DNA of 5,898 nt from an uncultured Bacilli bacterium. GTDB lineage: Bacteria; Bacillota_I; Bacilli_A; RF39; UBA660. This document shows, piece after piece, positions 1-3,333 of this stretch. The DNA is taken from NCBI GenBank assembly GCA_947625395.1, contig CANQOD010000078.1, positions 1-5,898 of the forward strand, written 5' to 3'. How positions within the stretch are numbered: the first letter of the stretch is position 1; the number at the start of each line of letters is the position of its first letter. The position numbers and the translations under genes were made by a program. The notes under the pieces were generated by a model. The model ran no database searches. It worked only from the letters and a program-made list of their open reading frames with translations, and was not told the origin of the DNA.

Positions 1-14
1 ATGAACTTTATCAT
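1..14 (-). CDS. Start of an unidentified gene, truncated at the window edge
   Basis: An ATG at 14-12 follows AAAGGAT at suitable spacing and its own promoter, and reads M-I-K-F before the edge. Four codons cannot identify a product. In many Firmicutes metG is followed by a TatD-family DNase gene, which would be a reasonable guess from gene order alone, but nothing in the visible codons proves it. Confidence 0.5.
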
Positions 15-42
15 TTTGGTTATCCTTTCTATACTACCAAAA
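14..42 (-). promoter_or_regulatory. Hairpin around the RBS of the left-edge gene
   Basis: TTTTGGT (42-36) and ACCAAAA (20-14) are exact reverse complements. The 15-nt loop contains the Shine-Dalgarno-like AGAAAGGAT, and the A of the start codon is the last stem base. Keeping the RBS in a loop could expose it, and the stem end could slow initiation. The stem is AU-rich and may be accidental. Confidence 0.35.
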
Positions 43-60
43 ATGAGTCACTACCATTCG

Positions 61-88
61 ATAATAACATAAAATTTAAAAAATACAA
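61..88 (-). promoter_or_regulatory. Promoter for the gene leaving the left edge
   Basis: TTGTAT (88-83) and TATTAT (66-61) are 16 bp apart, and TG one base before the -10 makes it an extended -10 promoter. It lies between the metG stop and the next start codon, giving a leader of about 40 nt. No strong terminator is visible between metG and this promoter, so read-through from metG is also possible. Confidence 0.6.
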
Positions 89-120
89 TTTGAATATTTT
101 CCTTTTTGAAAAGTTGACAC

Positions 121-1650
121 TTAGTTTGACAAGTTTTCTCGTTGAATGCGCGCAAATAGGATACTTGGGTCATTCAACTGATAATGGTTGGTTTCTTGAT
201 ACAGGTGGTTTTTATCAGAACAATTGATTTGTCTTAAGATTTCTTGAGAAGTTTCCGGCATAAATGGTTCTAGGAAGACAGCACAAACACGAATGGATTC
301 TAACAGATGATAAAGAACTGTTTCTAATCGTTCTTGTTTGTCTTCTTCTTTGGCAAGGAGCCATGGCATTGTTTCATCAATATACTTATTGCTGGCTCTT
401 AAAACATCAAAGATTTCAGTGATGGCAGCACTGACTTCTAATTGGTCCATTTTTTCTTGGACAGCGGCTTCTAAGCCATTGATTTTTTGTTCTAAGGTTT
501 TATCCACAGCCTCTGTTTGTTTAGGATTGTGGACTTGTTTATTGAAATACTTACTGGCCATCGAAATGGTTCTTTGGACTAAATTGCCTAAGACATTGGC
601 TAAGTCTCCATTGATTCTATCGATGATTAAATCCATCGTGATATTGCCATCACTGGCGAATGGAATCTCATGGAGTAAATAATAGCGAACGGCATCGACA
701 CCAAATTGTTCCACTAAATCATCGGCATAGAGAACGTTTCCTTTGGATTTACTCATTTTGTCACTGCTCATTAATAGCCAAGGATGACCAAAAACTTGTT
801 TTGGAAGTGGTAAATCAAGAGCCATTAAGAGAATGGGCCAATAAAGTGTATGGAATCTTAAAATATCTTTGCCAATTAAATGTAAGTCACAAGGCCAGTA
901 TTTTTGGAATGCTTCACTACTGCCGTCCGGGTCATACCCTAAGAATGTAATATAGTTGGTTAAGGCATCAATCCAAACATAGACAACATGTTTTGGGTCA
1001 AAGTCGACAGGAACACCCCAAGTAAATGTGGTTCTTGACACACATAAGTCTTGGAGTCCTGGCTTTAAAAAGTTATTGACCATCTCGTTTTTACGGGCTT
1101 CCGGTTCGATAAAGTGGGGATGGCTTTCGATATAGTCTTCCAAGCGTTTTTGATACTTGGAAAGCCGGAAGAAATACGCTTCTTCTTTGGCTTCTTTAAC
1201 CTCTCGATGACAGTCAGGACACTTGCCATCAATCAGTTGACTTTCGGTAAAGAACGATTCACAAGGGGTACAGTAAAGTCCTGCGTACTCGCCCTTATAA
1301 ATATCGCCTTGGTCATAGAGCTTGCGAAAGATTTTTTGGACGACTTTTTCATGATGGGCATCGGTGGTCCGGACAAACTTGTCGTAACTGGTGTTCATCA
1401 AATCCCAAATGCGTTTGATTTCGGAAGCCACTTCATCCACAAAAGCTTGTGGTGTTTTTCCCTCTTGTTCTGCTTTTTCTTGGATTTTGATACCATGTTC
1501 ATCTGTACCTGTTTGAAAATAGACATCTTCTCCTAAAAAACGGTGGTAACGTGCGATAGCATCTGCGAGCACGATTTCATACGTATTGCCAATGTGGGGC
1601 TTACCACTGGTATAAGCAATTGCGGTTGTCATATAAAATTTCTTTTTCAT
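121..1650 (-). CDS. metG: Methionyl-tRNA synthetase, short form
   Basis: MetRS attaches methionine to initiator and elongator tRNA-Met in the cytosol using ATP. The 509-residue class I enzyme has the HIGH signature as HIGN at 19-22, the TGTDEHG active-site strand at 47-53, a zinc knuckle CxxC...CxxC (C127, C130, C144, C147), VVYVWIDALTNY at 222-233, and KMSKS at 298-302. An alpha-helical anticodon-binding domain follows, from about 350 to the end. The protein stops after LFARIQRENLSN, where the catalytic plus anticodon-binding core normally ends. The C-terminal OB-fold (Trbp111-like) tRNA-binding domain of longer MetRS proteins such as B. subtilis MetS (about 660 residues) is absent, with no frameshift or broken remnant visible downstream. 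The start is set by the AAGGAGG 7 nt upstream. Expression is governed by the T-box leader immediately before it. Catalytic motifs are intact, so it should be functional. Confidence 0.98.
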   Translation of the reverse strand: MKKKFYMTTAIAYTSGKPHIGNTYEIVLADAIARYHRFLGEDVYFQTGTDEHGIKIQEKAEQEGKTPQAFVDEVASEIKRIWDLMNTSYDKFVRTTDAHHEKVVQKIFRKLYDQGDIYKGEYAGLYCTPCESFFTESQLIDGKCPDCHREVKEAKEEAYFFRLSKYQKRLEDYIESHPHFIEPEARKNEMVNNFLKPGLQDLCVSRTTFTWGVPVDFDPKHVVYVWIDALTNYITFLGYDPDGSSEAFQKYWPCDLHLIGKDILRFHTLYWPILLMALDLPLPKQVFGHPWLLMSSDKMSKSKGNVLYADDLVEQFGVDAVRYYLLHEIPFASDGNITMDLIIDRINGDLANVLGNLVQRTISMASKYFNKQVHNPKQTEAVDKTLEQKINGLEAAVQEKMDQLEVSAAITEIFDVLRASNKYIDETMPWLLAKEEDKQERLETVLYHLLESIRVCAVFLEPFMPETSQEILRQINCSDKNHLYQETNHYQLNDPSILFARIQRENLSN

Positions 1651-1657
1651 CTGTTTT

Positions 1658-1664
1658 CCTCCTT
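1658..1664 (-). promoter_or_regulatory. metG Shine-Dalgarno AAGGAGG, possibly sequestered by the T-box
   Basis: A near-perfect AAGGAGG lies 7 nt before the metG ATG and fixes that start. TAAGGA (1665-1660), which includes most of it, is the exact complement of TCCTTA (1693-1688), the 3' strand of the T-box antiterminator stem. The two pairings are mutually exclusive, so the site could be masked when uncharged tRNA is absent. Confidence 0.8.
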
Positions 1665-1892
1665 AAAAGAAAAAGTTTATCATAATATAAGGACCCAATG
1701 GGGTGGTACCACCTTATTTTATAATAAACTTATTATACACTTATTTTCGTTAACGCCTGTCTACGATTATGTCTAATGATTCAACATAATAGTTCAGAAG
1801 CCATATTAATTTACGAATGAGACTTCTTTCCACCAATTCGAAGCTCTCTAGGACCCATTCCTTGTAAATTAACTCTTCCTCATCACTTCTTG
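1665..1892 (-). promoter_or_regulatory. Methionine T-box riboswitch (specifier AUG) in the metG leader
   Basis: T-box leaders bind a specific tRNA and raise expression when it is uncharged. Stem I can be folded by eye: AGAAG (1890-1886) with CTTCT (1800-1796), AATTTAC (1870-1864) with GTAAATT (1814-1808), and GAATG (1860-1856) with CATTC (1819-1815). The conserved apical AGAGAG (1849-1844) and TTGGTG (1836-1831) are present. The specifier loop on the 3' side holds ATG (1804-1802) followed by a purine, pairing with the CAU anticodon of tRNA-Met. A linker hairpin ATTATG/CATAAT (1790-1785 with 1771-1766) follows. The T-box bulge TGGTACC (1711-1705) is flanked by ATAAGG/CCTTAT and ACCC/GGGT stems, matching the classic antiterminator. 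The variable U of UGGU fits an A73 discriminator, as expected for tRNA-Met. Position and specifier agree with the gene it precedes. Whether control is by termination or by masking of the RBS is unclear. Confidence 0.93.
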
Positions 1893-1898
1893 AAACAG

Positions 1899-1927
1899 AT
1901 TATAACAAAAAGTGATTTATTCTTCAA
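1899..1927 (-). promoter_or_regulatory. Sigma-A-type promoter of the metG T-box transcript
   Basis: TTGAAG (1927-1922) and TATAAT (1904-1899) are separated by exactly 17 bp. The -35 hexamer lies within the last sense codons of the spoVT-like gene, and the stop codon falls in the spacer. Predicted initiation near 1892-1890 coincides with the first bases of T-box Stem I, which strongly supports this as the real start of the leader. Confidence 0.8.
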
Positions 1928-2447
1928 CATATTTTGCAAGAAATTGTGCAACAATATTCGTCATTTGTAAGTCTTCATCGTGTAATTCTTTTTCTTTTGA
2001 CACAATGAGGACTAAACCAATTGCAGAACCTTGTGCCAAAATTGGACTAACTGCATAGGCATATTCACCCTCTACGTCAGCGATTAATTCGACACGTTGG
2101 AAGCCATCTGAGAGAACATTCTCACAATCTCTTAAAACATCCTCCAAATAAGAAGAGATATTTTCACGCAAGAATTTCTTCTTTAAGTTTCCACATCCTG
2201 CGATAAAGCAATCACGGTCAGCCACATAAATGTTCTGTTGCGTATTGCCAGCAATCGCTTCTAGAAGTTTTCTTGAAACCTCCTGTAAATCCTCCATGGA
2301 AGAGAACTTTCTCAGTTTCAATGTGTCACCATCGACAAAGATTTCAAGTGCCTCCCCATCTCTTATTTTGAGCGTCCTGCGAATCTCCTTTGGAATCACA
2401 ATTCTCCCTAATTCATCAATTTTTCGAACCACTCCGGTTGCTTTCAT
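1917..2447 (-). CDS. spoVT: SpoVT-like transcriptional regulator (AbrB domain plus GAF-like domain)
   Basis: The 176-residue product matches SpoVT (178 residues in B. subtilis) in length and layout. Residues 1-50 form the swapped-hairpin AbrB DNA-binding domain, with the hallmark MKATGVVRKIDELGR, IVIPKEIRRTL and LEIFVDGD. Residues about 55-176 fit the GAF-like domain that SpoVT uses for tetramer assembly and possible ligand sensing. In B. subtilis, SpoVT tunes late forespore gene expression; relatives also occur in non-spore-formers, so the target regulon here is unknown. The frame stays open 99 bp further upstream to 2546, but that stretch is lysine-rich, lacks family similarity and covers the TATAAT hexamer. 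The ATG at 2447 has AAGGGTGAT close upstream and begins exactly at the conserved MKATG. The neighbouring mfd supports the assignment, since mfd-spoVT is also the B. subtilis order. There is no terminator after the stop; its last codons carry the metG -35 box. Confidence 0.93.
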   Translation of the reverse strand: MKATGVVRKIDELGRIVIPKEIRRTLKIRDGEALEIFVDGDTLKLRKFSSMEDLQEVSRKLLEAIAGNTQQNIYVADRDCFIAGCGNLKKKFLRENISSYLEDVLRDCENVLSDGFQRVELIADVEGEYAYAVSPILAQGSAIGLVLIVSKEKELHDEDLQMTNIVAQFLAKYVEE

Positions 2448-2526
2448 TCTTATCACCCTTTCCCATCTACAATTATTTTTTCCTTTTTCTTTGTAGTTAT
2501 ACAATTTTTTCTTTACATCTACATCT

Positions 2527-2532
2527 ATTATA
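2527..2532 (-). promoter_or_regulatory. TATAAT -10 element, candidate proximal promoter of spoVT-like gene
   Basis: There is a perfect TATAAT about 80 bp before the chosen start codon. At 17-bp spacing the -35 position reads AGGGAA, which does not resemble TTGACA, and there is no TG extension. The promoter would therefore need an activator, perhaps bound at the adjacent dyad, or use another sigma factor. I could not fit a convincing SigG promoter of the kind that controls spoVT in B. subtilis. Confidence 0.4.
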
Positions 2533-2554
2533 ATCTTTTCAGCCAAGAATTCCC

Positions 2555-2571
2555 TTGGAAATTATTTCCAA
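2555..2571. repeat. 17-bp perfect dyad TTGGAAAT-A-ATTTCCAA upstream of spoVT-like gene
   Basis: The two 8-bp arms are perfect reverse complements around a single A. The dyad lies about 108 bp before the spoVT-like start codon and ends 22 bp upstream of a TATAAT hexamer (2532-2527), so it would occupy roughly -35 to -51 of that promoter. A second, overlapping inverted repeat CCAAG...CTTGG (2558-2543) shares the right arm. There is no U-run after it, so it is more likely a protein-binding operator than a terminator. The cognate regulator is unknown; autoregulation is only a guess. Confidence 0.45.
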
Positions 2572-2597
2572 CAGTTTTGAGGCCTTGAATAACCATT

Positions 2598-2625
2598 TTT
2601 ATCAAAAATTCGCAAATCGTGTCAC
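2598..2625 (-). promoter_or_regulatory. Possible distal promoter for the spoVT-like gene
   Basis: GTGACA (2625-2620; five of six matches to TTGACA) is followed after 16 nt by GATAAA (2603-2598; four of six matches to TATAAT). It lies just after the terminator-like hairpin, where a new transcription unit would begin, and would give a leader of about 140 nt. The -35 sits in a short CGTG-A-CACG dyad and the -10 in an ATTTTT-GAT-AAAAAT inverted repeat. This is a pattern match only, and the -10 is poor. Confidence 0.3.
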
Positions 2626-2636
2626 GTTCATGGAAC

Positions 2637-2661
2637 AAAAAAGACCATTCGGGACCTAGTC
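2637..2661 (-). terminator. Weak terminator-like hairpin after the unknown gene
   Basis: On the minus strand GACTA (2661-2657, overlapping the stop codon) can pair with TGGTC (2647-2643), giving five pairs including one G-U around a 9-nt loop. Six U residues (2642-2637) follow directly. The position at the end of the mfd-unknown transcript suits a terminator. The stem is short, so termination may be partial, with read-through into spoVT. Confidence 0.4.
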
Positions 2662-3297
2662 AAATAAGTGCGAATTCTCTAAAGTAAACAAATAACGATT
2701 CGTCTGTTCCTTAAGTCCATTTAAAAAAGTTGTATCTTTTACCAAGATTTTAATGTCCAAACTTTCTAAAATTTGTTTACAATATTTCTTTTTGATAAAC
2801 TCTTTCATTTGTTTTTCTAAGGCACCAAGTGCTTCTTCTTTGATTGGAAAAACAGAAGCTAAATTGTGAAGAAGGATGGTTGTACTTTTTTCTTCCAGTG
2901 TTTGCTTGACTTCTTTTTGTAGGCGTTTATCAATTTGGATTAAATCCTTTTTTAAGATTTTGATACTTTCTTCCTTGTCTTCTTCGAATGACTTCAAAAG
3001 TCCAAATAGATTGTCGACCCTTATCTTTCCAATCTTTTGCATGGCTTCTTGCATTTCTTGTTGGTAAGTTTCTAACAATTGATTGAACGTCTGACTGTCA
3101 ATCACAATTTTTTGTTCTTTGGCAAGCGAAAGGAACTTACTCCGAATTAAATCCATTGAATCGAGTGGCGGCTTATTGAAAAGAGGCATAATATCATCTT
3201 GTATTAAGGCCGTCGTATTATTTTCAATCAACTCTTTGACAGCTTGAAGATAATTCTCTTTGTGTGCCTGTTCGAACGCTATCGTATGTTCCATCAT
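2656..3297 (-). CDS. Uncharacterised lysine/glutamate-rich helical protein downstream of mfd
   Basis: I do not recognise this family. The 213-residue product looks almost entirely alpha-helical and soluble, with no signal peptide or membrane segment. Residues about 65-145 are rich in K, E and Q with heptad-like hydrophobic spacing, which suggests a coiled coil. A less charged N-terminal part contains FNKPPLDSMDLIRSKFLSLA (about 40-59). The C-terminal part has KKYCKQ with the only cysteine, and ends in ENSHLFD. Four in-frame ATGs are possible, at 3312, 3300, 3297 and 3294. The only Shine-Dalgarno-like sequence, AGGTGA (3307-3302), lies downstream of the 3312 ATG. Counting from its GG, it is 7 nt from the 3297 ATG, which I prefer; 3294 is next best. 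The gene starts 36 bp after the mfd stop, so cotranscription with mfd is likely. Codon use and AT-richness resemble the neighbours. No function is inferred; a structural or adaptor role is only a guess from the helix content. Confidence 0.85.
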   Translation of the reverse strand: MMEHTIAFEQAHKENYLQAVKELIENNTTALIQDDIMPLFNKPPLDSMDLIRSKFLSLAKEQKIVIDSQTFNQLLETYQQEMQEAMQKIGKIRVDNLFGLLKSFEEDKEESIKILKKDLIQIDKRLQKEVKQTLEEKSTTILLHNLASVFPIKEEALGALEKQMKEFIKKKYCKQILESLDIKILVKDTTFLNGLKEQTNRYLFTLENSHLFD

Positions 3298-3333
3298 CAT
3301 GTCACCTACCATATTAAGAATAACAGTCTCTTC

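Noticed and set aside
78..120. Intrinsic terminator after metG
   Set aside because: TTTTC/GAAAA (112-97) can form only a 5-bp AU-rich stem and is not followed by a U-run. The T6 stretch at 83-78 is not preceded by a stable hairpin.
338..1776. Plus-strand open frames across metG and its leader (338-682, 660-950, 1114-1536, 1543-1776)
   Set aside because: They lie antisense to a full-length, motif-complete metG or across its T-box, have no recognisable domains, and read as shadow translations.
1883..1917. Inverted repeat ATCACTT/AAGTGAT as a spoVT terminator
   Set aside because: The loop is 21 nt and no U-run follows. It also contains the metG -10 and start site, so it is not a credible intrinsic terminator.
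2448..2546. N-terminal extension of the spoVT-like gene to an ATG at 2546
   Set aside because: The extra 33 codons are lysine-rich, lack AbrB/SpoVT similarity and overlap a TATAAT hexamer. The ATG at 2447 has a good RBS and starts at the family-conserved MKATG.
3298..3312. Use of the first ATG (3312) for the unknown gene
   Set aside because: It has no Shine-Dalgarno upstream, and the only SD-like sequence, AGGTGA, lies between it and the following ATGs. It remains possible but less likely.
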